From NCBI GenBank assembly GCA_002728675.1, contig PBVL01000029.1, positions 10,446 through 54,480 on the forward strand: a stretch of 44,035 nucleotides of DNA, written 5' to 3'. The translations under genes were made by a program, and so were the position numbers. Below are positions 29,618-38,811 of the stretch, piece by piece (the first letter of the stretch is position 1; each line of letters opens with the position of its first letter). The stretch is from Gammaproteobacteria bacterium (GTDB lineage Bacteria; Pseudomonadota; Gammaproteobacteria; Pseudomonadales; Azotimanducaceae). The notes beneath the pieces are model-generated. The model saw only the letters and a program-made list of their open reading frames with translations, made no database searches and was not told the origin of the DNA.

Positions 29618-29622
29618 AACGC

Positions 29623-29641
29623 GCCGGCCTTCGGGGCCGGC
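29623..29641 (+). terminator. GC-rich hairpin (GCCGGCC-ttcgg-GGCCGGC) after the ADC-like gene
   Basis: Perfect 7-bp stem inverted repeat; not followed by a clear T-tract. Confidence 0.4.
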
Positions 29642-29653
29642 CAAGGGGGAGAT

Positions 29654-30012
29654 TTGGCCCTGCATGTTGTGCCCACGGATTCGGGCCTGGTGGTTGTAAC
29701 CGCAGACAGTCTGCCGACATTGGTGGAAATCGTTTCAGCCATTGACGAGGCGGCGACCTACAAGTCGCGGAGACGCCTTTGGGACCTTCGCACAGGCATC
29801 AGTCTGAGCCGGGAAGAGATCCAGCGTGTGGCCACGCACGCAGGGTCAGCGGTCCCGGGCGACTTGCGCTCCTGACGAGTGACGACATCAGTTTTGGCAC
29901 GCTCCGGACGCTCGAGGTGTATCGAAGTCAGCGCGGTCTGGAGAGCCGGGTGTTCCGCCATGAGGAGAAGGCGCTCAGCTGGCTTCACGAACTTGCCGAT
30001 TCTGCCGACTGA
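29654..30012 (+). pseudogene. STAS/SpoIIAA-like small protein, split by a -1 frame change at about 29854-29860
   Basis: Frame 1 MALHVVPTDSGLVVVTADSLPTLVEIVSAIDEAATYKSRRRLWDLRTGISLSREEIQRVATHAGSAVPG, then -1 frame RLALLTSDDISFGTLRTLEVYRSQRGLESRVFRHEEKALSWLHELADSAD*. Confidence 0.65.
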
Positions 30013-30019
30013 GACCTGC

Positions 30020-31222
30020 TCAGGTGCAGCGGATCGTGCCCGCCTCCGCGAGTTCGTCCACTTCCTGGTCAGTCAAACCGAGCAACTCCCGCAGCGCGCT
30101 CCGCGTGTGCTCGCCCAACCGCGGTGGCGGTGCGAACTGCGCCACTGGCGTCTGTCTGAACTGAAACGGCGACCGGACCAGGGCAAACGCTTCGTCGCCG
30201 TCATCGATGTGGTGTACGAGGTCGCGCTCGGCCACCTCGGGTGAGCCGTATGCCGCGTCCAGCGTCCTCACCTTGCCGGCGGGGAGGTCCCGCATGAGGG
30301 GCACCCAATGGTCGGCGGGTTCCGTCATCAGTCGAGCCTCAAGGGTGTCGCGGAGTTCGTCGCGGTGCGAAAGTCTGGCGCCGGGCGTCGCGAAACGTTC
30401 TTCTTCGGCCAGCCCGGGCGTACCCAGGATGCTGCACAGCTCGCCAAAGAGTCGGTTTGAGCCGACCGCGATGTACATGGGCTCCGTCGCCGTGCGGAAC
30501 AGACCGTTTGGCGTCGAGTGAATGTGATTGTTGCCAGCGCGCTGTGGGACCGTTCCCGTCGCCAGCCACGTCGAGCCCATGTTGCCCAGGGCCGCCATCG
30601 CGGTATCCATCAGCGCGAGGTCGATGTAGTCACCACGACCGGTGTCGGCGCGAGACATCAGGGCGGCCAATACCGCCGTCGTGAGGTGCGCAGCCGTGAG
30701 TGTGTCAATCAGTGACAGCGCCGTGCGCATCGGCGGACCGTCCGGCTCACCGGTCAGTTCCATCATTCCGGATTCCGCCTGCAAGACGGGGTCGAAACCG
30801 GGGCGGGTGCGCATTGTGGTGTGTTCTCCGTAGGCGGACACGGACACGTAGACAAGGCTTGGGTTGAGCGCTTCAAGGGCTGTGTGATCGAGGCCAAAAC
30901 GCTCCATGACGCCCGGTCGGTAGTTCTGCACCAGCACATCGCACCTGGTTGCGAGATCGCGGGCCAGGGCCTGACCGGCGGCGCTCCTGAGGTCAATGGC
31001 GACACTTTGTTTGCTGCGGTTGAACGCGATGAAGAACGGACTGCGCGCCGGTTCACCGTTGGCGTCGACGCCGCGCACCTCGTCGCCGGTGACAGGGTTC
31101 TCCACTTTGATGACAGTTGCCCCAAGGTCGGCGAGCTGCTGCGTAGCGAGCGGTCCGGCAATGACCCTCGAGAAATCCAGAATCCTGATGCCCGCAAGCG
31201 GCGGTCGAGTCGTATCGTTCAT
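30020..31222 (-). CDS. CaiB/BaiF-type CoA-transferase
   Basis: PLAGIRILDFSRVIAGPLATQQLADLGATVIKVENPVTGDEVRG, FIAFNRSKQSVAIDLRSAAGQALARDLATRCDVLVQNYRPGVMERFGL. Confidence 0.94.
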   Translation of the reverse strand: MNDTTRPPLAGIRILDFSRVIAGPLATQQLADLGATVIKVENPVTGDEVRGVDANGEPARSPFFIAFNRSKQSVAIDLRSAAGQALARDLATRCDVLVQNYRPGVMERFGLDHTALEALNPSLVYVSVSAYGEHTTMRTRPGFDPVLQAESGMMELTGEPDGPPMRTALSLIDTLTAAHLTTAVLAALMSRADTGRGDYIDLALMDTAMAALGNMGSTWLATGTVPQRAGNNHIHSTPNGLFRTATEPMYIAVGSNRLFGELCSILGTPGLAEEERFATPGARLSHRDELRDTLEARLMTEPADHWVPLMRDLPAGKVRTLDAAYGSPEVAERDLVHHIDDGDEAFALVRSPFQFRQTPVAQFAPPPRLGEHTRSALRELLGLTDQEVDELAEAGTIRCT

Positions 31223-31470
31223 GTTGGTGTCTGATCCTGTAACAGGCGGGCGGATTGTAATCCCGAAAGGCATCGGGCCTATCGCTGCCAGGCAGCGACT
31301 ATTCATGAAGCGGGCGAAAAGAAGGAGGTGAACGGGTCGGAAACCCGGAAAAGCCGAGGCCATCTTGTCACCCAATCGAATGGCCTTCCTGAAGGGCCTG
31401 TTGGTCGAAAACCGCCTTTCACGAATAATCCGGGCTAGACTGCGCACCGCGTCCACTATCCTGTTCCGCA

Positions 31471-33396
31471 ATGGCCCAGAAGCCCGTCCTCGCAGTCGCC
31501 GACCTCACCGTGCAGTTTGGTGAAGACGTCGTGCTGAGCGGCGTCGACTTCAGCATTGGTGCCGGCGAACGCGTTTGCATCACCGGCCGCAACGGCAGCG
31601 GCAAGAGTACGCTGCTGCGGGTGCTGGCGGGCGCGATCGAGCCGGATCAGGGCACGGTCTGGCGCGGCGAAACGGTACGGATTGCCAGTCTGGAACAGAC
31701 ACTCCCTGCCGGAACCGACGTCAGCGTCTACGATGCCGTCGCGGCGGGGGTTGCCGACCGCGGCGCTCAACTGTCCGAGTACCGCCGGCTTGCCGAGCAA
31801 CTGGACGAACTGGGTGCCGCCGACCGAATGGCGGAACTGCAGCAGGAGATCGAAAGGACCGACGGCTGGGCGCTCGACTACGAAATCCAGTCAGTGATCT
31901 CGCGCCTCAGCCTCCCGGCAGACGCGAAACTAGCCGAATTGTCAGGTGGGTGGCGCAAGCGCATCGCAATAGCCCGCTCGCTCGTGGTTCGCCCGAACGT
32001 CTGGTTACTCGACGAGCCAACCAACCATCTCGACATCCCCACGGTCCAGTGGCTCGAACGTGAACTGCTCGAATTCGAGGGCACGCTCGTCTTCATCACG
32101 CACGACAGGGAACTCATGCGCTCGGTCGGCAACGTTTTCGTCGACATCGGGCTAGGACACCTGCGCCGCTACGCCTGCGGTTATTCCACGTTCGTTGAAC
32201 GCCGTAACCACGACGATGAAGTGCTCGCCGCTCAGGAACGCCGCCTCGATGCCCGGCTCGCCGAGGAGGAAGCGTGGCTGCGCAGCGGCGTCAAGGCGCG
32301 CCGGACCCGCAACGAGGGGCGGGTACGCATGCTGGACACCTTGCGTGCGCGTCGTGCGGAACGACGCCAGCGAGGTGTACTGCAACTCGAAATGGACGCG
32401 GGGGCGCGCTCAGGGACAGTCGTCAAGGAGTTCGAGGGTGTGAGCAAGGCCATGGGTGACCACAGGGTCATCCGAAATCTCGATCTCACGATCCGGCGCG
32501 GCGACAGGATTGGTCTGGTTGGGGCGAACGGTGCCGGAAAGTCGACGTTGATTCGCCTGCTGCTCGGCGAACTGACTCCCGATGCAGGGCAGGTCAGGTC
32601 AGGCACCCGACTCGAACATGCCTACTACGATCAGCAACGCTCCAGCCTTGACCCGGAGAAGAGCGTCGCGGACACCATTGCGGACGGCCGCGAATACGTC
32701 ACCATCAACAATCGCGATATCCATGCCGTCACCTACCTCCGGAGCTTCATGTTCACGGGCGACCAGGCGCGGGCCCCGGTCCGGGTCCTGTCCGGCGGCG
32801 AGCAGAACCGTTTGCTGCTCGCACGGCTCTTTTCGTTGCCGGCCAATCTGCTGGTGCTCGACGAGCCGACGAACGATCTGGATGTCGACAGTCTGGAACT
32901 CCTCGAACAACTGCTCCTCGAGTATTCCGGCACCGTGCTGCTGGTCACCCACGACCGGGCCTTCCTGGACAACGTCGTGGATTCGATCCTGGTACTGGAC
33001 GGCGTCGGAGGCGTTGTCCAGCACGTGGGAGGCTACACCGACTGGCTGCGGTCCGGAGGGACGTTCCCCGCAGACAGTATGCCGGGGTTCCAGGTGACCG
33101 GCGCGGTGCGGTCCGCCGCCGAAGCGCCGGACAAGGCCAGCGCACCGCGGCAGGATCGCGCGGCACGCAAAGTCGCGAGGGCCGCCGCCCGGGAACTCGA
33201 ACGGCTCCCCGGCCGGATCGAAGCGATCGAAGAGCGGATCGCTGCGCTCGAGGAGCAGATGGGCGAGCCCGGCTTCTATCAACAGCCGCACACCGAACAG
33301 CAGAAGGTCTTCTCCGCGAAGGAGGCTCTCGAGTCCGAGTTGCAGGTGCTGTACGAACGCTGGGAAACGCTCGAAGCCGAAGCCGAAGCAGAGTGA
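31471..33396 (+). CDS. ABC-F family ATP-binding protein, Uup-like
   Basis: Two ABC domains (GRNGSGKSTLLRVL, ELSGGWRKRIAIARSLV; GANGAGKSTLIRLL, VLSGGEQNRLLLARLF), no TM domain, C-terminal coiled coil. Confidence 0.92.
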   Translation: MAQKPVLAVADLTVQFGEDVVLSGVDFSIGAGERVCITGRNGSGKSTLLRVLAGAIEPDQGTVWRGETVRIASLEQTLPAGTDVSVYDAVAAGVADRGAQLSEYRRLAEQLDELGAADRMAELQQEIERTDGWALDYEIQSVISRLSLPADAKLAELSGGWRKRIAIARSLVVRPNVWLLDEPTNHLDIPTVQWLERELLEFEGTLVFITHDRELMRSVGNVFVDIGLGHLRRYACGYSTFVERRNHDDEVLAAQERRLDARLAEEEAWLRSGVKARRTRNEGRVRMLDTLRARRAERRQRGVLQLEMDAGARSGTVVKEFEGVSKAMGDHRVIRNLDLTIRRGDRIGLVGANGAGKSTLIRLLLGELTPDAGQVRSGTRLEHAYYDQQRSSLDPEKSVADTIADGREYVTINNRDIHAVTYLRSFMFTGDQARAPVRVLSGGEQNRLLLARLFSLPANLLVLDEPTNDLDVDSLELLEQLLLEYSGTVLLVTHDRAFLDNVVDSILVLDGVGGVVQHVGGYTDWLRSGGTFPADSMPGFQVTGAVRSAAEAPDKASAPRQDRAARKVARAAARELERLPGRIEAIEERIAALEEQMGEPGFYQQPHTEQQKVFSAKEALESELQVLYERWETLEAEAEAE

Positions 33397-33481
33397 GGCG
33401 CTCGCCCGCCCGGTCACCTCCGGGGCGCGACGGCCGGCTTCCCGACAGTTAACATTCACGGTAGCCGAGCGGAGACACACC

Positions 33482-34693
33482 ATGGATTTCAGCGACTCAC
33501 CTGCCGAAGCAGACTTCCGCGCCAAAGCGCGTGCATGGCTTGCCGAGAACGCGCCCGCGTTCGAATATCACGCCGGGCCGGACGACAGCGAAGCGGACAT
33601 GCTGACCGCGGCAAAGCGCTGGCAGTTCGCCAAATACGAAGCGGGCTGGGCCTGCCTCACGTGGCCGAAAGAATACGGCGGCCAGGGCCTCAGTTCTGTC
33701 GAGGCATCGATCTTCGCATCGGAAGAATCCGGGTGGTCCGTGACCAGCAGCCCGTTTGGAATCGGGCAGGGCATGGCCGCACCGACGATGATGGCGTACG
33801 CCAACGACGAGCAGAAGGCGCGTTTTCTGCCGAAGCTCGCGAGCGGTGAGGAAATCTGGTGTCAGCTCTTCAGTGAGCCCGCCGGCGGCTCCGATCTCGC
33901 GGCACTCCGCACCCGTGCGATCAGGGACGGGGACGACTGGGTCATCAACGGCCAGAAAATCTGGACCAGTGGTGCCCACTACAGCGATTTTGCGATCCTC
34001 GTGACACGCAGCGACCCGGACGTGCCGAAACACCAGGGTCTCACGTACTTCTTCCTCGACATGAAGTCGCCGGGCATCGAGGTCAAGCCGATCAAGCAGA
34101 TCAGCGGCGAATCCCACTTCAACGAGGTGTACTTCACCGACGTGCGCATTCCCGACGCGCAGCGACTTGGTGCGCCCGGAGAGGGCTGGAAAGTCTCCAT
34201 CACGACGCTCATGAACGAACGCGCTTCGATTGGCGGTGGCGGCGGACTGGGCTTCGAAAGCGCGTTCGAGCTTGCATACAACACCGAACTTGCTACCGGT
34301 CCCGCGATTGACGACCGGGCGGTTCGCGCACAACTGGCGACCTGGTACTGCCGGGAAGCCGGCCTCGAGTACACGAACGCGCGCACACAGTCCGCGCTGT
34401 CCCGTGGTGAAACGCCAGGCCCGGAGAACTCCATCGGCAAACTTGTCGGCGCCAAACAATCGCAGGACATTGCGTCGTTCTGCATCGACCTGCTCGACAT
34501 GGCGGGCGTTGCGAACTCGGACGCGAACGCGTTCCTCGATGCTTACATGTCCATCCCGGGCCTCCGCATTGCGGGCGGCACGGACGAGATCATGCTGAAC
34601 ATCATCGCTGAACGCGTGCTGGGACTCCCGCAGGACATCCGCCCGGACAAGGGCGTCCCGTTCACGGACATTCCGACCGGCGCCAACAACTGA
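33482..34693 (+). CDS. Acyl-CoA dehydrogenase
   Basis: CQLFSEPAGGSDLAALRTRAIRDGDDWVINGQKIWTSGAHYSDFAILVTRSDPDVPKHQGLTYFFLDM. Confidence 0.94.
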   Translation: MDFSDSPAEADFRAKARAWLAENAPAFEYHAGPDDSEADMLTAAKRWQFAKYEAGWACLTWPKEYGGQGLSSVEASIFASEESGWSVTSSPFGIGQGMAAPTMMAYANDEQKARFLPKLASGEEIWCQLFSEPAGGSDLAALRTRAIRDGDDWVINGQKIWTSGAHYSDFAILVTRSDPDVPKHQGLTYFFLDMKSPGIEVKPIKQISGESHFNEVYFTDVRIPDAQRLGAPGEGWKVSITTLMNERASIGGGGGLGFESAFELAYNTELATGPAIDDRAVRAQLATWYCREAGLEYTNARTQSALSRGETPGPENSIGKLVGAKQSQDIASFCIDLLDMAGVANSDANAFLDAYMSIPGLRIAGGTDEIMLNIIAERVLGLPQDIRPDKGVPFTDIPTGANN

Positions 34694-34720
34694 ACCGCAC
34701 GGTCAGAGGCGGAAAGACCC

Positions 34721-36439
34721 TCAGCGCGAGGCGGCGAGCGGGCCGCGCAGAAGCTGCCCCGGTAGTGCGCCGGTGTGCTCGTTGCCGCGCATCAGCACGC
34801 CACCGTTGACGACAGTTGCGAGAATTCCGCGTGACTTCTGCATCAGCCGGCGCGCGCCCGCCGGGAGGTCGTGCACGATCTCCGGCATCAGCGGCTCGAT
34901 GGTCGCCGGGTCGAAGATCGTGAGATCGGCGGCGAAGCCCTCCCTGATCTGGCCCCGTCCGCTGAGTCCCCAGTAGGTCGCGGGAATGAGCGTGACCTGA
35001 CGCACGGCTTCTTCGACTGTGAGCGCCTGCCGGTCGCGTACCCAATGCGCGAACAGGTGGGTCTGGAGCGACGAGTCCATGATTTGGGACACGTGCGCGC
35101 CAGAATCCGAAAACGTCACGACCGAGCGCGGATGTTTCATCATTTCGAGGACGTGATCGTCGTCTTCGTTGGCAATGGGCTGCATGAAGAACATGTTGAA
35201 GTCCGTCTCCATCGCCATGTCGAGCAGGACTTCGACGGGATGGATGCCGCGCTCCGCGGCAATGCTGGCGACCGAGCGATGCGGGCCGGCAATGGTCTCC
35301 AGCGGGAAGAGCCAATCGTAGTCGGGTGCGCGCGCCTCGGTGCCGATCCGGCGCGGTCCGTCGTACGGGCGGCTCGCGATCTCAACGAGCCGGGCGCGGG
35401 TCGACGGGTCGCTGTACGCGGCGCGCTGGGCGTCGAGCGGCTTCTCCCTGATCTCGCTCCACAGCTCCCAGGTGTCGAATGGCATGGTCGAGCGGAAGGA
35501 CAACAGCACGTTCAGTGCACGGGAGTGCACCTGGGCGAACATCCGACCGCCTGCCTCGGCGACCTCGTCGAGGAGGTCGAAGTACTGGCGCCAGTAGTCC
35601 GGCGCGCGGCGGGTGCCGAACATGCCCCAGGTCACGGGCCGGCCTGTATCGACTGCCAGCGCCTTGAGTCTGTCGAAGTAGTCGCGGATCCGGTCCGGGT
35701 CGCGTCCGACCTGTTCACCGGCGATCTCGAAGACCCCGGCGTTCAGGTCTCCCATCACCCCGACCAGATGCCGGACCTCGTCCCAGCTTGCCAGGCGGCT
35801 TGCGACCGGCCGGCGGTCAGCCGTTTCGTGGTTCGGCGTGCGGGATGTCGAAAAGCCGATCGCCCCTGCACGAATGGCGTTCGCAACCTCGCGGCCCATC
35901 GCCTCGAGATCGTCTGGCGTCGCTTCCTCCTCGAAGGCCCGCTCGCCCATGACGTACGTGCGCAACGCGGAGTGCCCGACGTAGCCGGCGTAGTTGATGC
36001 CCTTGGGCAGTCCTTCGACGGTGTCCAGGTAATCGGCGTAGGTCTCCCAGGTCCAGTTGATCCCGGCTTCCATCGCGACCGGGGAGATGTCCTCGGCGCG
36101 CTCGAGGTTGCGCATGACCATGCCTTTGTCCGGCTCCGCGCACGGTGCGAGGGAGAAGCCGCAATTGCCCATCACGACGCTTGTCACCCCGTGCCAGCAG
36201 GAACAACTGCCCAGAGGGTCCCAGGCAACCTGTGCGTCCATGTGCGTATGGCCGTCGATGAAGCCCGGCGCAACGATGTGGCCCTCGGCGTCGATGGTCG
36301 AAGCCGCCGCTTCGCGAATCCTTCCGATGTTTGCGATACGTCCGTCAATGATGCCGACGTCGGCCCGGAATCCGGGCATGCCGGATCCGTCAACAATCGT
36401 TCCGTTCTTTACGACGAGGTCGTACATGAGTGTGCTCAC
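34721..36439 (-). CDS. N-acyl-D-amino-acid deacylase / D-aminoacylase family amidohydrolase
   Basis: YDLVVKNGTIVDGSGMPGFRADVGIIDGRIANIG, APGFIDGHTHMDAQVAWDPLG, GVTSVVMGNCGFSLAPC, IGFSTSRTPNHET. Confidence 0.92.
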   Translation of the reverse strand: MSTLMYDLVVKNGTIVDGSGMPGFRADVGIIDGRIANIGRIREAAASTIDAEGHIVAPGFIDGHTHMDAQVAWDPLGSCSCWHGVTSVVMGNCGFSLAPCAEPDKGMVMRNLERAEDISPVAMEAGINWTWETYADYLDTVEGLPKGINYAGYVGHSALRTYVMGERAFEEEATPDDLEAMGREVANAIRAGAIGFSTSRTPNHETADRRPVASRLASWDEVRHLVGVMGDLNAGVFEIAGEQVGRDPDRIRDYFDRLKALAVDTGRPVTWGMFGTRRAPDYWRQYFDLLDEVAEAGGRMFAQVHSRALNVLLSFRSTMPFDTWELWSEIREKPLDAQRAAYSDPSTRARLVEIASRPYDGPRRIGTEARAPDYDWLFPLETIAGPHRSVASIAAERGIHPVEVLLDMAMETDFNMFFMQPIANEDDDHVLEMMKHPRSVVTFSDSGAHVSQIMDSSLQTHLFAHWVRDRQALTVEEAVRQVTLIPATYWGLSGRGQIREGFAADLTIFDPATIEPLMPEIVHDLPAGARRLMQKSRGILATVVNGGVLMRGNEHTGALPGQLLRGPLAASR

Positions 36440-36484
36440 CGCTGGTCAGTTCGGTGGCCATCATACCGCCGGCGCCCCGGTCCG

Positions 36485-37159
36485 TCAGATGCCCTTCGCG
36501 TCCAGCCACTCCGCGGCGACGCGTGCCGCCTCGACGTAAATGTCCTCGGCGTCCTTGCGCGTGCGCTTCAGGATTTTGAAGCTGTGGTCGCCGGTAAAGA
36601 GCCTGTGCACCGTCGCCTCGCCGACGTTTTCGAGGGCCGCGGCCAGTTGGTCTTCCTCGGCCATATTGTCACGCGTTCCGGAGAGAAACAGCATGGGCTG
36701 CGTGACGTCGGGCAGGTGCGCAGCACGCTTGATCGACGGTTTGCCGGGCATATGCAGCGGGAACGAGAAGAACACGAGACCGGCAACGTCGGAGAGCGAC
36801 GGTTCGAGCACCGCGTGAGAGGCCATCCTTCCTCCGAACGAGTGGCCCCCAAGCAGCAGCGGCTTGCCCCTGGCGCGGGTCCGGCCGGCTTCCGCAACGG
36901 CGGCATAGACCGCGCTGCATACCTCGACACGATCCGTTCGGTTCTTGCCGAGTTCCATGTAGGGGAAATGGAAGCGCAGCACCGCGACGCCGCGCTCGTT
37001 GAGTGCGGCCGTGATCGAGGCCATGTGGCCATGGTTCATACCAGCGCCGGCGCCGTGACCGAGCACGATCAGCGCGCGGGACTCGGCAGGTGCATCGAAG
37101 ACGGCGGATACCAACTCGACGTCGCCGACATCCACCGGAATGGACAGAGCTTCACTCAT
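36485..37159 (-). CDS. Alpha/beta hydrolase family protein (KANL3/Tex30-like)
   Basis: ALIVLGHGAGAGMNHGHMASI, LLLGGHSFGGRMASHAV, FFSFPLHMPGKP, LFLSGTRDNMAEEDQL. Confidence 0.88.
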   Translation of the reverse strand: MSEALSIPVDVGDVELVSAVFDAPAESRALIVLGHGAGAGMNHGHMASITAALNERGVAVLRFHFPYMELGKNRTDRVEVCSAVYAAVAEAGRTRARGKPLLLGGHSFGGRMASHAVLEPSLSDVAGLVFFSFPLHMPGKPSIKRAAHLPDVTQPMLFLSGTRDNMAEEDQLAAALENVGEATVHRLFTGDHSFKILKRTRKDAEDIYVEAARVAAEWLDAKGI

Positions 37160-37187
37160 TGGGGGTATCCCCTGAGAGTCATACGCC

Positions 37188-37833
37188 TCAGAATACTATC
37201 CGTGCCCGGAAGTCCGCAGCAATTGCGTGCATCGTCCCCGCGTGCGCCCGGGCATCGGTGATGACGGCGACCTGTCCATGGCCGTGCTGCGTCAGCACAC
37301 CGTGCCAGCGTCCGCTCGCGAAGCGGGAGGCAGGGCCTGTCGCGTCGGGCAGGAGCATCACCGTGTACTGGCCTTCCGCGGTCTCGATCCCGAAATGGGC
37401 GGCCAGCTGGCCGTCGATCACGCAGTTCGAGGCGTAGACCACCCGCGGCAGTGCCGCGTCGGCGTGCAACAGACGGGCGCCGGACTGGGCCACCGTGTAC
37501 GCCAGCTGGCTGTCGTCGATGGTACCGGACTTGCCGTGCACCTGGTGTACTTCGTTTTCGATATGGTCGACCAGCGTTTCGGCAAAGGCGGGCTCGCGTA
37601 CGACTACGGCGATCGTCAGAACCGTGACCGCTCGTACGGAGCATGATGCGAGCCGCCAGTCCTTCCGGCACCGGGACGTCAAGCGCGCGTTCGATTTCGG
37701 CATCGAGGGCCGCAAGCTCACCCGCGAATCGACGGCAGGCGTCACACGCGGCGGCGTGTTCGGCAAGTGCCGGTTCGGTTCGCGCGAGGCGAGGATCGGC
37801 CAACGCCTCACGGCGGAAATCCAGGCAGTTCAC
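37188..37833 (-). pseudogene. DUF3379-like membrane anti-sigma factor, frameshifted at about 37630-37645
   Basis: Frame A N-term MNCLDFRREALADPRLARTEPALAEHAAACDACRRFAGELAALDAEIERALDVPVPEGLAARIMLR; frame B C-term AVTVLTIAVVVREPAFAETLVDHIENEVHQVHGKSGTIDDSQLAYTVAQSGARL...; next to ECF sigma gene with 4-nt overlap. Confidence 0.7.
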
Positions 37834-38336
37834 GAGACATCCTTCTGGTCCGCGGTCAACGTGGCGCGGAGCTTCTGGCGTGCCCTGTGCAGCCGTGTCG
37901 CGACGGTGTTGCGCGGCAGCTCGAAGACCGCCGCAATGTCGTCCAGGCTGAACCCCTGCAGCACCCGCAGCACGAGAGGCTCACGGTACTTGGGCGGCAA
38001 CTGGCGCATGGCATGCCGCAGGGCGAGCGTCTCTGGGCGGGGGTCGAAGTCGACGGCCTCAGAGGGAATCGCATCAAGCTCGGCTTCCGCCATCGAGAGT
38101 CGCCTGCGCTCGTACCTGCGGGCGTTCTCGCGCCGCAGGATCGTCGTCAGCCAACTCCTGGCGGAGCCCTCGTCCTGCAGCGCATCGAGGAATCGCCATG
38201 CCCGCAGGAAGGTCTCCTGCACGAGGTCTTCCGCGGCACTTCGATCACTCGTGAACCAGTAGGCGTAGCGGTACAGCCAACTGCTGTAGGCGTTGACCAG
38301 TTGTTCGAATCGAGCGTCTTTCTGCATGGTCTGCAT
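37830..38336 (-). CDS. ECF-type RNA polymerase sigma factor
   Basis: FEQLVNAYSSWLYRYAYWFTSDRSAAEDLVQETFLRAWRFLDAL, LPPKYREPLVLRVLQGFSLDDIAAVFELPRNTVATRLHRARQKLR. Confidence 0.93.
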   Translation of the reverse strand: MQTMQKDARFEQLVNAYSSWLYRYAYWFTSDRSAAEDLVQETFLRAWRFLDALQDEGSARSWLTTILRRENARRYERRRLSMAEAELDAIPSEAVDFDPRPETLALRHAMRQLPPKYREPLVLRVLQGFSLDDIAAVFELPRNTVATRLHRARQKLRATLTADQKDVS

Positions 38337-38361
38337 AGACCGGCGCCGCGTGACGGATGTT

Positions 38362-38811
38362 TCACGGTGACGCGCACGGCATTTGCAGGCGGCGGTGCCA
38401 GCCGGTGGCGCCGGGCTCCGTCAGGTCAACGCGCCAGATTGGCCGACGTGTGTGTGCCTTCTCCGTGGCTACAACGCGCAGGTCCGGCAGGGACAGACCA
38501 AGAACCGCGCTGACGGCAGAGGCTGCAACGCCGAGCGCCTCGACCTCTGCAGCCTTGCGCGTCAGGTCGCAGTAGTCGCTGCGTATGTTGCGCAGGAAGA
38601 CGCGGGCGGGCTCGGTTGCAAGTTCCGATACGGTGTAAACCCGCTCCTGGAGGTGTTTGCCCGCCCAGTCGAGGAGGTTGAGCAGCGCGTGTTGACCGCA
38701 GCTGCATTCAGCGATGGCATCCGTGACGCCGTCATGGGCGTCGATCACGAAGACCAGCGGAAGCGTTTCGCCAACGCAGTTCCAGGCATGGCGTTGGTGC
38801 GTCTCAGCCAA
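38362..38811 (-). CDS. Hypothetical protein
   Basis: TTG start, overlaps the upstream reductase stop by 8 nt; no family recognised. Confidence 0.5.
   Translation of the reverse strand: MAETHQRHAWNCVGETLPLVFVIDAHDGVTDAIAECSCGQHALLNLLDWAGKHLQERVYTVSELATEPARVFLRNIRSDYCDLTRKAAEVEALGVAASAVSAVLGLSLPDLRVVATEKAHTRRPIWRVDLTEPGATGWHRRLQMPCASP

Noticed and set aside
29623-29641. Hairpin as a strong intrinsic terminator
   Set aside because: Perfect stem but followed by CAAGGGGGAG rather than a T-tract, and it sits just before the next ORF's ribosome-binding site; kept only as a low-confidence feature
33497-34459. 320-aa minus-strand ORF opposite the acyl-CoA dehydrogenase
   Set aside because: Mirror ORF of a strongly supported gene
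34871-37261. 796-aa plus-strand ORF opposite the D-aminoacylase and alpha/beta hydrolase
   Set aside because: Antisense shadow of two well-supported genes; Arg/His/Val-rich composition without motifs
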